This document shows, piece by piece, positions 42,784 through 50,771 of a stretch of DNA of 64,000 bases (the first letter of the stretch is position 1; the number at the start of each line of letters is the position of its first letter). Source of the DNA: an uncultured Clostridia bacterium (GTDB lineage: Bacteria > Bacillota > Clostridia > Christensenellales > UBA3700); the NCBI GenBank assembly GCA_948471525.1, contig CAOKSY010000001.1, positions 1 to 64,000 of the forward strand, read 5' to 3'. Below the pieces are notes generated by a model that was not told the DNA's origin, made no database searches, and saw only the letters and a program-made list of their open reading frames with translations. A program made the position numbers and the translations under genes.

Positions 42784-43686
42784 ATGCCGAAAATAAAATA
42801 CAAAGATATAAATTTCCGTGATCGGTCGCTCGATCTTATAAATTGGGTAAACGAAATCGTGGAAACGTACTCGGATCAAGGGTACAATTTGACGCTCCGA
42901 CAATTATATTATCAATTCGTCGCGCGCGATATTATCCCGAACAATCAAAAGCAATACGACAACCTCGGCGAACTCGTCAATAACGCCCGCCTTGCGGGGT
43001 TGGTTGATTGGTACGCGATCGAAGATCGTACCCGCAACGTCCGCAATACTTTTCATTGGCAAAACCCCTCCTCGCTTTTACAAAACGCGGCGCAACAATT
43101 CAATATCAACAAATGGGAAAATCAACCGACCTATGTTGAAGTGTGGGTCGAAAAAGACGCGCTCGTCGAAGTTGTCGGAAAACCCGCGGAGGCGTACGAC
43201 GTACCGTATTTTTCATGTCGCGGTTATGTATCGCAATCGGAAATGTGGGCGGCGGCACGTCGCATTGAAAGAAAATTGAACGAACACGAAAGGGCGGTCA
43301 TTATCCACCTCGGCGACCACGATCCGAGCGGTAAAGATATGACGCGCGATATTGAAGAACGTATCCAAACGTTTTTGATTAACGACGGATATTTCGGCGA
43401 GTGTTTTTCGATAAACCGTATCGCCCTCAACATGGATCAAATCGAAAGATACAATCCACCGCCCAACCCCGCAAAACTTACCGACAGCCGTTGCGGGAAA
43501 TACATACGCGAATACGGTTACGAAAGTTGGGAACTTGACGCGTTAGAGCCGTCCGTCCTCGATAATCTTATATCGGAAACTATTTTGTGTTACCTCGACA
43601 AGGATTTATATGACACTATGGCGCGCAAGGAAGAAAAAATCAAAACCGAATTGTCGGCGTACGCCCGCGCTTTCCGCACGGATTAA
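42784..43686 (+). CDS. Phage TOPRIM-domain protein (Spo11/topo VI-A-like)
   Basis: 300 residues. The N-terminal half (about 20-115, LTLRQLYYQFVARDIIPN, ARLAGLVDWYAIEDRTRNV) looks like a winged-helix/catalytic-arginine region. The second half is a TOPRIM fold: VEVWVEKDALVEV with the conserved Glu (about 123), GYVSQSEMWAAA, and the metal-binding GDHDPSGKDM (about 178-187). These features recall the DNA-cleaving subunit of topoisomerase VI/Spo11, or OLD-like nucleases. No active-site Tyr can be assigned confidently. Common in Clostridia phages; function unknown. Confidence 0.7.
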   Translation: MPKIKYKDINFRDRSLDLINWVNEIVETYSDQGYNLTLRQLYYQFVARDIIPNNQKQYDNLGELVNNARLAGLVDWYAIEDRTRNVRNTFHWQNPSSLLQNAAQQFNINKWENQPTYVEVWVEKDALVEVVGKPAEAYDVPYFSCRGYVSQSEMWAAARRIERKLNEHERAVIIHLGDHDPSGKDMTRDIEERIQTFLINDGYFGECFSINRIALNMDQIERYNPPPNPAKLTDSRCGKYIREYGYESWELDALEPSVLDNLISETILCYLDKDLYDTMARKEEKIKTELSAYARAFRTD

Positions 43687-43700
43687 AGGAGGCGGCGGAT

Positions 43701-43832
43701 ATGGCGCGCAAAAAGAAACCGAAACCCGCGGCAAAACCGCAACCCGATTATTGCTTGACGTGCCGTGTACCCGTCGGCAAATGTAAAGGAAATTGCGCAA
43801 AGCAACAACAAAAAATTAACGGAGGTAAATAA
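43701..43832 (+). CDS. Very small zinc-finger-like phage protein
   Basis: 43 residues with a basic N-terminus and CLTCRVPVGKCKGNC, four cysteines in a tight cluster. AAGGAGG lies upstream and its 3' end carries the ribosome binding site of the next gene. Size, spacing and codon use match the neighbours. Confidence 0.6.
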   Translation: MARKKKPKPAAKPQPDYCLTCRVPVGKCKGNCAKQQQKINGGK

Positions 43833-43835
43833 ACC

Positions 43836-44456
43836 ATGAAAAACAACCCACTCAACGGATACCAACCCGACGACGAACTCGTCGCCGTTGCGGACGCACA
43901 AGAACACGAAATCGAACACGTACAAAAACCCGCCGCAAATGCGGCACAATCGCCCGAAACGGACGCGGCAACCGTTGACCCCGACACGGGCGAAATTATC
44001 GACACGACCGACGGGGCGGCGGCACATGACGACGATACCGACGCCGCCGAACGCCCGATCCATTATCCGACGTGCCGTTTTTGCGGTAAACAAACAATCC
44101 CCGTCGCGCCGTACAAATCCGACGCGGACGCGGACGAGGCGGCAACCCTCAAATGCGATTGTTTCGACGCGCGACGGTATCAAGACGAAGTCGAACGTAA
44201 AAGAAAGCGCGACGAAAATATTAAAAAATTGCGTCAGCGTCTTTGCGATTTTTCCGACTACACCGCGGCGCGCAATATGGAACTCGCGGGCGAATTGTAC
44301 GACTTTTTGTTAAACGTCGGCATAAACGTCCTCGACGCAAATATCGCGGGCGCAACAATCAAAGTCGGACGGTTTACCGTCAAATTTTCCGTCGGTAACA
44401 AATCCGCGCTTTCGATCGCCTTTACCTATTCGGACGGCGCAAAATTGGAGGTGTAA
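43836..44456 (+). CDS. Hypothetical phage protein with zinc-ribbon middle
   Basis: 206 residues: an acidic disordered N-terminus (1-75), CRFCGKQT..LKCDCFD (about 83-110) as a likely metal site, a charged helix (about 115-140), and a C-terminal beta domain. No family recognised. Confidence 0.55.
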   Translation: MKNNPLNGYQPDDELVAVADAQEHEIEHVQKPAANAAQSPETDAATVDPDTGEIIDTTDGAAAHDDDTDAAERPIHYPTCRFCGKQTIPVAPYKSDADADEAATLKCDCFDARRYQDEVERKRKRDENIKKLRQRLCDFSDYTAARNMELAGELYDFLLNVGINVLDANIAGATIKVGRFTVKFSVGNKSALSIAFTYSDGAKLEV

Positions 44457-44457
44457 C

Positions 44458-44775
44458 ATGGCGCGTTTGGAAAAAGAAAAATGCGACCAACTCGTCGAAT
44501 TGTGCGACAAGTATTTATCGGGAATATCGTTTGTTGAAAAATTGCGCGCCGCATGCGGCGGTACGTGCTATTGCTCCGCCGTCCTTGATCGGGCGGAAAT
44601 TCACGAAAAGATTTGCGAAATACTCGGAAAGGAACACTCCGACCGCGCAATCCTTGAAATTACAAATAACCTCGATAAACATATCGGATTTGATATTGAC
44701 GCGGATTATAACTCTGTCGATATACGCGAACTTGCGATCAAATTAACCAAAAAATTATTGGAGGTATCATTATGA
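44458..44775 (+). CDS. Hypothetical phage protein
   Basis: 105 residues, mainly helical, with ACGGTCYCSAVLDRAE near the middle. No recognised family. Its stop overlaps the next start as ATGA. Confidence 0.55.
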   Translation: MARLEKEKCDQLVELCDKYLSGISFVEKLRAACGGTCYCSAVLDRAEIHEKICEILGKEHSDRAILEITNNLDKHIGFDIDADYNSVDIRELAIKLTKKLLEVSL

Positions 44776-44975
44776 CCGACCGAACGATACGCGCGAAAAT
44801 CATTGATATTTTGCAAACCGACGATTGCGGGCATAAATGCTCGAAATGCCTCACTCGGAAAATATACGGCACTTGCGAAACGTACAACGAAAACCGCCGC
44901 AAGGCGCGCCGCATTATGTCGCTATTCAAAAAGCGCGACGGATCTACGGAGGCGAAAAAATGCAAAAGCAAATAG
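44772..44975 (+). CDS. Small Cys-rich phage protein
   Basis: 67 residues with CGHKCSKCLTRKIYGTC, a compact four-Cys metal-binding pattern, followed by a basic tail. It overlaps the phosphatase gene start by 16 bp. Confidence 0.55.
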   Translation: MTDRTIRAKIIDILQTDDCGHKCSKCLTRKIYGTCETYNENRRKARRIMSLFKKRDGSTEAKKCKSK

Positions 44976-45550
44976 AAAAAATAATCCACCCCGAAAAGGC
45001 AAAGCGAAACCCGTATCAAAAAATTGTTGCCGTCGATTTTGACGGTACGTTATGTAAAGACGCTTACCCCGCAATCGGCGATCCGCTCCCCTATTCTATA
45101 CATTATATAAAGGAACTTGCAAAAGACGGTGCAATCCTCATTTTGCACACTTGCCGAAATGGCGCACTTTTGGGCGCGGCGGTCGAATGGTGCAACGATC
45201 GCGGGATCGTGTTTGACTACATAAACGAAAACGTACCCGAAAACGTCGAGCGTTACGGTGGCGATACCCGCAAAATATACGCGGATATTTACGTCGATAC
45301 AAACTCCGTCAATCCGCGCCGCACTTTCGGGATCGGCGAATTTGACGAGAATATCGGAATTTTCGCCGTCGCCGACGAAATGGCGCGCCTCGAACTATGT
45401 CAAATAAAATGCCTTTGCCCCGAATTGCGGGCGGCGGGTAAATGTTGCGATTGCGACGTATTCTTTGCCTTGCGGCAATATCACGCCTTACGGGTTGCGG
45501 AGGCGGCGGAAAAAGAAAAGCCGACCGATACGGCGGCGGGAGGTGCATAA
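44960..45550 (+). CDS. HAD-like phosphatase with Cys-rich tail
   Basis: 196 residues. Motif I is IVAVDFDGTLC (Asp nucleophile, about residues 22-32) and motif II ILHTCRNG (about 60). IYADIYVDTNSVNPR carries late acidic residues. It resembles the small phage/Bacteroidetes HAD proteins (BT4181-like). The substrate is unknown; nucleotide metabolism is possible. The C-terminal CQIKCLCPELRAAGKCCDCD is an added probable metal site. The start at 44960 has GGAGG. Confidence 0.8.
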   Translation: MQKQIEKIIHPEKAKRNPYQKIVAVDFDGTLCKDAYPAIGDPLPYSIHYIKELAKDGAILILHTCRNGALLGAAVEWCNDRGIVFDYINENVPENVERYGGDTRKIYADIYVDTNSVNPRRTFGIGEFDENIGIFAVADEMARLELCQIKCLCPELRAAGKCCDCDVFFALRQYHALRVAEAAEKEKPTDTAAGGA

Positions 45551-46062
45551 TGTCGGAATACAAAAGACTCATGTTGAAACGCGGCGTCATGCAAAAAGAC
45601 GTCGCCGAAAGCGTCCGACGGGTTGATCCGCGCGTTGACACGGCTTTAATGAGTAAATTCGTCAATGACGTTTGTTTACCGACGCCGCCCGTCCTTAACG
45701 CTATTTGTAAAACGCTATCGTGCGCGCCGCTCGATATTTACGACCCGCGCGAAATCGCCCTCGCCCCTCCGTCCGCCACGGCGGCGGAAACGCCCGCAAC
45801 GGGTGGCGGGCAAGCCGTATCGACAGATACGCTACGGTCGCGTGAACGCCGCGCAAAAAACGACTTTTACAATCTTACCGTCGAAATTCCGCGCGACGTT
45901 GCCGAGCGCGTATTCTCGCCCGACGCGTTGCGAAACTTGGGATATTTAAGCAAGTCGGATTTTGTACGTCAAGCGGTGGCGGCACTCGACGCGAAGTTAT
46001 CCACAATCACGGCAAAAGAAAAAGCCGCCGACGCGGGAACGTCGGACGGCAAAGTCGATTGA
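45550..46062 (+). CDS. Phage regulator-like protein: HTH plus ribbon-helix-helix-like C-terminus
   Basis: 170 residues. Residues 5-60 (LMLKRGVMQKDVAESVRRV, VLNAICKTLSCAPLDIYD) look like an XRE/Cro-type HTH. After a linker, 105-155 (NLTVEIPRDVAERVF, YLSKSDFVRQAVAALDAKL) resemble a ribbon-helix-helix. It closes the left gene run and stands next to the regulatory/origin block, so local control is plausible. Confidence 0.6.
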   Translation: MSEYKRLMLKRGVMQKDVAESVRRVDPRVDTALMSKFVNDVCLPTPPVLNAICKTLSCAPLDIYDPREIALAPPSATAAETPATGGGQAVSTDTLRSRERRAKNDFYNLTVEIPRDVAERVFSPDALRNLGYLSKSDFVRQAVAALDAKLSTITAKEKAADAGTSDGKVD

Positions 46063-46094
46063 TCGCCGCCGAACGGCGACAACACTGTTAAAGA

Positions 46095-46169
46095 CAAAGG
46101 ATTGGGCGGTCGAAATTGGCACTTCCAACCGCCCGCAAAGTTTGACGCAAAATGCAGTCAACCCAAACC
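46095..46169 (-). ncRNA. Candidate leftward small RNA antisense-facing the early genes
   Basis: Downstream of the leftward promoter the minus strand folds as TTGAC/GTCAA (46142-46161) and then GGGCGGT/ACCGCCC (46104-46134), followed by a modest T-rich stretch. There is no ORF. It could be a short counter-transcript controlling the regulator or replication. Confidence 0.4.
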
Positions 46170-46175
46170 GATATT

Positions 46176-46204
46176 ATTATACCATGTCGGAGGTGCATTG
46201 TCAA
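46176..46204 (-). promoter_or_regulatory. Consensus leftward promoter
   Basis: On the minus strand TTGACA (46204-46199), a 17-bp spacer and TATAAT (46181-46176). It points against the direction of every gene in the prophage. Confidence 0.75.
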
Positions 46205-46307
46205 CACTTTGCAACGGTCGCGCGGTGCTTTTAGCGTCCTCGTAATGAAGTATTATCATTTCAACGAGAATACGAGCGGATATTAAGTTTTGTGTTTTAT
46301 TCCTCGT

Positions 46308-46435
46308 CGCCTTGACCCGTTAAAATCACACCGACAAATAGAGTCAAACGCCGCGAATTTTTCGCAAGAAAAATTTTTGCGTTAGCAAACGTTTGACTCG
46401 TATATTTGGCGAGTGTGATAGGGTCAATCAAGGCG
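46308..46435. repeat. 128-bp imperfect dyad, candidate nick origin for the HUH Rep
   Basis: The left arm (46308-46350) and the right arm (46390-46435) are imperfect inverted copies sharing CGCCTTGA, GACCC, ATCACAC, CAAATA and GAGTCAAACG blocks. The 39-bp centre has its own AAATTTTT/GCGAA-type inverted words. Large dyads next to HUH Rep genes commonly serve as double-strand origins. Confidence 0.65.
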
Positions 46436-46629
46436 GACGGGGTAAAACGCAAAACGTTATTGACGCAAAGAGAAAAGCAACGTCCACCGCCCCGCTCGGC
46501 TATTTAGTGAACGCAATCACAAGGGTGCGCCCCGTGTTGTATTCCTTTGAGCCTTGCGGGGGTGCGGGGGCAAGACCCCCGCGTCAATCCTTTGTCTTTA
46601 CTTTCCACTATCAAAAACGGAGGTAAACA

Positions 46630-47508
46630 ATGGCAAAACGCTTTTACACACTCAATCCGAACGATTACGACTTCGACGATATTTTCAACGAGGACGAAAT
46701 CACGGACGAAGAACGCGACGCCCGCTTGCAGTCTTTGAGCGATCCGCATATCGTACGATACCGTACAAAGACGATTAAAAGCGGCGACGTCCTCGAAGTG
46801 GAAATCTATCCGATATGGGATACCCACACGTCAACCACACGGGCAAGGAGGGAAAAGACAAGCCGAGAGGCGCAAAAACGATTAAACCACAAAAACGCAA
46901 CAAAAAACCTCGTTCGTCTTATCAATACGAATTTTACGGACGCCGACTTTTGGGGAACGTTTACGTACGAAACCCGCCGACTCCCGAAATCGCTTGCGGA
47001 CGCACAAAAGGAAATGCAAAAATTCGTCCGACGGTTGAAATACTATGCGGAACGCCACCACTTCCCGCCCCTCAAATACGTTTACGTTACCGAATACGAA
47101 AACGACGAGAAGAAAGGCAAAATCCGCGTACACCACCATATCGTTACAAACTTTCCAAACCGCGACGTCATGGAGGATTTATGGCGAAACGGCGGACGAA
47201 ATCAAACGCGCCGATTGCGGGCGGACGATAGCGCGTACGAGGGTTTATCGCGGTATATCATGAAAGACCCGAAAGGCGCAAAACGTTATGTCGCGTCAAA
47301 GAATTTGCAAAAGCCGCAAATCACGATCGCGGATCACAAATTCACGCGGCGCAAGGTCAATCGCCTTTACAGCGGCGAAACGGACGCCCGCGCGACGTTC
47401 GAGAAAATGTACAAGGGATACCGCATGACGGATATTTACGGCAAAACAAGCGATTACGTATCGGGCGCGTACCTATACGTGAAAATGCACAAAAAACGGA
47501 GGGAATAA
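46630..47508 (+). CDS. HUH-type rolling-circle replication-associated protein
   Basis: 292 residues. The core has FWGTFTYETR (motif 1, about 98-107), RVHHHIVTNF with the metal-binding His cluster (168-170, motif 2), and YEGLSRYIMKDPK with candidate catalytic Tyr 203 and/or 209 (motif 3). This matches REP_ORF2-G2P-like rolling-circle initiators. It would nick one strand at a hairpin origin and start replication. The adjacent dyad upstream fits. Finding such a Rep in a large dsDNA tailed prophage, with no other replication gene visible, is notable. Confidence 0.8.
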   Translation: MAKRFYTLNPNDYDFDDIFNEDEITDEERDARLQSLSDPHIVRYRTKTIKSGDVLEVEIYPIWDTHTSTTRARREKTSREAQKRLNHKNATKNLVRLINTNFTDADFWGTFTYETRRLPKSLADAQKEMQKFVRRLKYYAERHHFPPLKYVYVTEYENDEKKGKIRVHHHIVTNFPNRDVMEDLWRNGGRNQTRRLRADDSAYEGLSRYIMKDPKGAKRYVASKNLQKPQITIADHKFTRRKVNRLYSGETDARATFEKMYKGYRMTDIYGKTSDYVSGAYLYVKMHKKRRE

Positions 47509-47514
47509 AACCGA

Positions 47515-48021
47515 ATGAAAAACACCACTACCACCACGGCGGCGGCAATCGCCCCGATATTGCAAAGTTACATAAATATTTGCGGGATTACGCAATACGT
47601 CGAGGCATGCGCGGGCGATTTCGACGTTATCGAAAAAATCAAATGTGATTATCGACTTTGCAATTTTCCCGCAAACGTGATCCCGTACGACAACGAACGA
47701 CGCGTCCGCCGATTTCTTTTGTCGTCCGCCGATTTTTCCGATTTGCACTTGCCCGAACGATCGCGCGTTTTGGTATATTGCGACAAAATAACAATCGTAA
47801 ACCATGCGCGAAACCACCACTCGATATTTGCGCTTGCGGGTTGCGTCGATTGGTGCAAACGACAAGCGGCGGCGGGTCATATCGTCGCGGTGCTTGATTA
47901 TTTCGCGCCCGCCGATACCGATTGCGTTTGCGTATGGCAATCCGCGCCCGACAAACTCGGACGCACAAAAAAATTATTTATTTTTGGAGGTGGCAATCAT
48001 GCCGAGAATACACGAAGTTAA
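47515..48021 (+). CDS. Hypothetical phage protein
   Basis: 168 residues, no family recognised. About ten Cys/His are spread through it, with RVLVYCDKITIVNHARNHHS and VCVWQSAPDK. Its 3' end overlaps the ASCH gene by 23 bp and carries that gene's ribosome binding site. Confidence 0.55.
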   Translation: MKNTTTTTAAAIAPILQSYINICGITQYVEACAGDFDVIEKIKCDYRLCNFPANVIPYDNERRVRRFLLSSADFSDLHLPERSRVLVYCDKITIVNHARNHHSIFALAGCVDWCKRQAAAGHIVAVLDYFAPADTDCVCVWQSAPDKLGRTKKLFIFGGGNHAENTRS

Positions 48022-48262
48022 AATTTTACCCGAATATTTCGACGCGGTCGAAAAAGGCGTCAAAACATGGGAATATCGTTTTAACGACCGCAATTATACC
48101 GTGGGCGACGTTTTAATCCTCCGCGAATGGAAAGACGGCAGTTATACGCCGCGCCGTATAACGGTCAAAATAACGTACATTTTGAGCGATTTTCCCTCCT
48201 TGCCCGACGGTTGGGTTATTATGTCAATCAAAAAATTACAAGGAGGCAAAATCAAATGTTGA
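47999..48262 (+). CDS. ASCH/DUF3850-like domain protein
   Basis: 87 residues. HEVKILPEYFDAVEKGVKTWEYRFNDRNYTVGDVLILREW is the DUF3850 (ASCH-type, PUA-related) signature, ending YILSDFPSLPDGWVIMSIKKL. Such domains bind RNA or modified nucleosides. GGAGG precedes the ATG at 47999. Confidence 0.85.
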   Translation: MPRIHEVKILPEYFDAVEKGVKTWEYRFNDRNYTVGDVLILREWKDGSYTPRRITVKITYILSDFPSLPDGWVIMSIKKLQGGKIKC

Positions 48263-48465
48263 AAAAGATACTTTCCGCGATTTACATAATCGGCGTACTC
48301 ATTTTTGCGATTTGCATACCGCTTTCGGCGATATTCGTTGTTTGTAAACTTTGCGCGGCGACTCCCCTTTCGTGGATCGCATGTTGCGCCCCGCTTTTGG
48401 CGGCGTTGGCGTATTCGCCGATATGGATAATCGCAAAAATAACGCTCGACGCGGGCGAACGCTAA
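48256..48465 (+). CDS. Small two-helix membrane protein
   Basis: 69 residues with two hydrophobic helices (about 5-28 and 37-60) and a short loop. Topology is holin-like, but it is far from any lysis gene, so I leave the function open. Overlaps the ASCH gene by 7 bp, with GGAGG upstream. Confidence 0.6.
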   Translation: MLKKILSAIYIIGVLIFAICIPLSAIFVVCKLCAATPLSWIACCAPLLAALAYSPIWIIAKITLDAGER

Positions 48466-48486
48466 AACGGCAAAAGGAGGCTTTTT

Positions 48487-48993
48487 ATGAAACAAAAAAA
48501 ATTGCCGCCCGTTTTGGACGTTGCTTGCGGCGGTAAAATGTTTTACTTTGATAAATCCGACCCGCGCGTTTTGTTTTGTGATAACCGCGAAATTAAAACG
48601 ACACTATGCGACGGCCGAAAATTCGAGGTAAACCCCGACGTAGTCGCGGACTTTACAAAAATACCGTTTTCGGCCGAAACGTTTAATCTCGTCGTATTCG
48701 ATCCGCCACACCTTACGGCAAGCAAAAACGGAAATCCGCCGACGGGTTGGCAGTTTATAAAATACGGCGCGCTCGGTAAAGATTGGCGCGAAATATTACA
48801 CGCGGGTTTTTGCGAGTGTTTTCGCGTTTTGAAATTTGGAGGTACTTTAATTTTCAAATGGAACGAAACGGATATTACCGTCGGGGAAATCTTAAAATTA
48901 ACCCCGCAAAAACCTATTTTCGGGCATAGGTGCGGAAAACAAAATAAAACACATTGGCTCGTATTTATAAAAACCGAAACGGAGGAAAAATAA
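48487..48993 (+). CDS. Class I SAM-dependent methyltransferase (phage)
   Basis: 168 residues. PVLDVACGGKMFYFDK is motif I (about 8-23), LVVFDPPHLTASK the motif IV-like DPPH (about 68-80), and FRVLKFGGTLIFKW follows. This is a widespread phage methyltransferase of unknown target, probably nucleic acid. It is the third methyltransferase of the prophage and has no homopolymer tract. Confidence 0.8.
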   Translation: MKQKKLPPVLDVACGGKMFYFDKSDPRVLFCDNREIKTTLCDGRKFEVNPDVVADFTKIPFSAETFNLVVFDPPHLTASKNGNPPTGWQFIKYGALGKDWREILHAGFCECFRVLKFGGTLIFKWNETDITVGEILKLTPQKPIFGHRCGKQNKTHWLVFIKTETEEK

Positions 48994-49598
48994 TGCCGAA
49001 ACAATCCCGAAACGCCGCAAATTCGGACGCGGCAAAAAAGACCGTCAAAAAAGCGGCAAAAAAGCCGCCCGCAAAAAAGACCGTCAAAAAGGCGGACGCG
49101 TCGGCGGATACAGCCGAAAAAAGCAAAAGAGGCGCAAAATCGCAATATGCAAATAGGGTATTACCCTATTTGGCGGAAATTGAGCGATATGTGCATTACG
49201 GCGTTACCGAGGGCGATATATGCGATTTTTACAGCGTCGGCAAAACACAATGGGCGGAATACAAAAAGAAATATCCCGAATTAACCGAAACGCTTTTACG
49301 CGCGAGGGCGGCGCAAAAAAAAGACCTACTCGACAACGCTTTCCGTATCGCTATCGGATACGAATACGAGGAAGAATATACCGAGGAAATCAAGGATAAA
49401 GACGGTAACGTCGTCGGCAGTAAAACCCGCCGACAAAAGAAATATGCGAAACCCGACGCGGGTATGTTGCAATTCCTTTTGATAAACCGTTTCACGGCGG
49501 AATATGCCCGCGATCCGCAAATGGTAGAACTCCGCAAAAAGGCGTTGGAACTTGCCGAACAAGGCAAAATCCCGCCCGACGGTTGGGAGGGTTTGTGA
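48993..49598 (+). CDS. Terminase small subunit-like DNA-binding protein
   Basis: 201 residues. A Lys/Ala-rich, disordered N-terminus (about 1-50), then an HTH-like region (YVHYGVTEGDICDFYSVGKTQWAEYKKKYPEL, about 66-97) and EEYTEEIKDKDGNVVGSKTRRQKKYAKPD with MLQFLLINRF, as in many small phage packaging/HTH proteins. A P27-type TerS follows at 50421, so this one may be an accessory packaging or regulatory protein. Confidence 0.6.
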   Translation: MPKQSRNAANSDAAKKTVKKAAKKPPAKKTVKKADASADTAEKSKRGAKSQYANRVLPYLAEIERYVHYGVTEGDICDFYSVGKTQWAEYKKKYPELTETLLRARAAQKKDLLDNAFRIAIGYEYEEEYTEEIKDKDGNVVGSKTRRQKKYAKPDAGMLQFLLINRFTAEYARDPQMVELRKKALELAEQGKIPPDGWEGL

Positions 49599-49599
49599 T

Positions 49600-50286
49600 A
49601 TGGCACTCGACCCGATACACGCGTTTTATTGCCGTAAAGACTACTTGCAACTCGCGCAATCGTGCAAGACGGCAAGCGGCGGCGTATGCGCCCGTTGCGG
49701 CGGTATATTCGATATAAACGAATTGCGACCACACCACAAAATCGAATTGACGCTCGATAATATCGACGACGTAAATATCACGCTAAACCCCGACAATATC
49801 GAGGTTTTATGTCATACTTGCCACAATGCGGCGCATGCGCGATTTGGTAACGCAATCGAACAAAAACACGTGTATATCGTCCACGGATCGCCACTTGCGG
49901 GCAAAACAACGTACGTCCGCGACGTCGCCACGCGTAACGATATAATCGTCGATTTAGACCGTATCCACGCCGCGATATGCATATGCGGGCAATACGACAA
50001 GCCCGACGCAACAAAGCGCGTCGCGTTCGGTATCCGCGATTATATCCTCGAAGAAATACGCACGGCAACACCGCGTCGCAAGTGGCAAAACGCGTATATT
50101 ATCGGCACGTATCCGTCGCGTTTCGACCGCGACGAAATGGTACAGCGATACGGGGCGGAACTCATACACATTGACACACCGAAAGACGAATGTATCAAGC
50201 GGGCATACGAAACCGTACCGAGCGGCGCGCGGCGCGACGCCGTTATCGGTTGGATCGAGGCGTATTGGCAAAGGTATTCGGAATAA
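49600..50286 (+). CDS. HNH endonuclease fused to a P-loop kinase-like domain
   Basis: 228 residues. Residues 1-85 form an HNH nuclease: GVCARCGGIFDINELRPHHKIELT, then NPDNIEVLCHTCHNAAH. Such HNH proteins sit beside the terminase of HK97-like phages and assist genome cutting at packaging. Residues 90-228 add a P-loop domain: VYIVHGSPLAGKTTYV (Walker A, about 89-104), IIVDLDRIH (Walker B-like), AYIIGTYPSRFDRDEM and DTPKDECIKRA, like polynucleotide-kinase or zeta-toxin-type kinases. A nuclease and a kinase in one packaging-neighbourhood protein suggests end cutting plus end healing. Confidence 0.8.
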   Translation: MALDPIHAFYCRKDYLQLAQSCKTASGGVCARCGGIFDINELRPHHKIELTLDNIDDVNITLNPDNIEVLCHTCHNAAHARFGNAIEQKHVYIVHGSPLAGKTTYVRDVATRNDIIVDLDRIHAAICICGQYDKPDATKRVAFGIRDYILEEIRTATPRRKWQNAYIIGTYPSRFDRDEMVQRYGAELIHIDTPKDECIKRAYETVPSGARRDAVIGWIEAYWQRYSE

Positions 50287-50420
50287 AAAATATTTTTATA
50301 TCCCCCCACCCCTCGCCGACTTTTCGGAACGCCGAAAGACTCCAAGCCGCGGGCATTTAGAACACACACCGAAAATTTGACTTTTTTTGCGAAAAGTTTT
50401 GCAATTTTTGAGGAGGTATT
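50287..50420. other. HNH-TerS spacer, candidate cos/packaging site
   Basis: A 134-bp gap with a C-rich run (CCCCCCACCCC at about 50303) and an inverted GTCGGC-like/GCCG element. In HNH-carrying cos phages the cohesive-end site usually lies here, between HNH and terS. No cos sequence can be proven from the window. Confidence 0.35.
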
Positions 50421-50771
50421 ATGGCAAAAGGAAAACAAACGGTCAAGAAAGACAAAACAACAATCGCAAATGCGGAATACGACCGCCTCGTCAAACTTTT
50501 TACAACCGCGGGCGTCGATAAAATCAAACTTGATATTTTCGACAAACTGATCCGCAAAGTGGCGACAACTTTTGCGCGTTTGGAAGTTATAGAGGATTTG
50601 CCGACGATTATATACAATCCCGCAAACCCGACCGTGCAAAAGGAAACGGCGGCGGGGAAATCGTACGTCAAATACATGGCGCAATATACGTCATGTATGC
50701 AAAAACTCTCAAAAGAACTACTCGGCGGATTGCAAGACGACGACGGCGACGATTTGAAAGACTATGAATAA
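50421..50771 (+). CDS. Terminase small subunit, P27 family
   Basis: 116 residues. The helical pattern YDRLVKLFTTAGVDKIKLDIFDKLIRKVATTFARLEVIEDLPTI matches P27-type small subunits, which recognise phage DNA for packaging. GAGGAGG precedes the ATG. Overlaps terL by 8 bp. Confidence 0.75.
   Translation: MAKGKQTVKKDKTTIANAEYDRLVKLFTTAGVDKIKLDIFDKLIRKVATTFARLEVIEDLPTIIYNPANPTVQKETAAGKSYVKYMAQYTSCMQKLSKELLGGLQDDDGDDLKDYE

Larger units (their letters stand above)
46063..46629. other. 567-bp non-coding block: regulatory region and candidate phage replication origin
   Basis: The largest gene-free stretch in the prophage. From left to right: the hairpin GGGCGGT/ACCGCCC (46104-46134), a leftward consensus promoter (46176-46204), a small stem-loop CTCGT/ACGAG (about 46238-46266), a long dyad (46308-46435), and a GC-rich hairpin GCGGGGG/CCCCCGC (46564-46582). 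GGAGG then leads into the Rep gene at 46630. Confidence 0.65.

Noticed and set aside
46393..46626. Plus-strand ORF overlapping the dyad before Rep
   Set aside because: It runs through the inverted repeat and the GC hairpin, with no ribosome binding site and no recognisable protein sequence.
48256..48465. Holin
   Set aside because: Two-helix topology fits, but there is no endolysin nearby and the gene lies among replication/modification genes; left as an unknown membrane protein.
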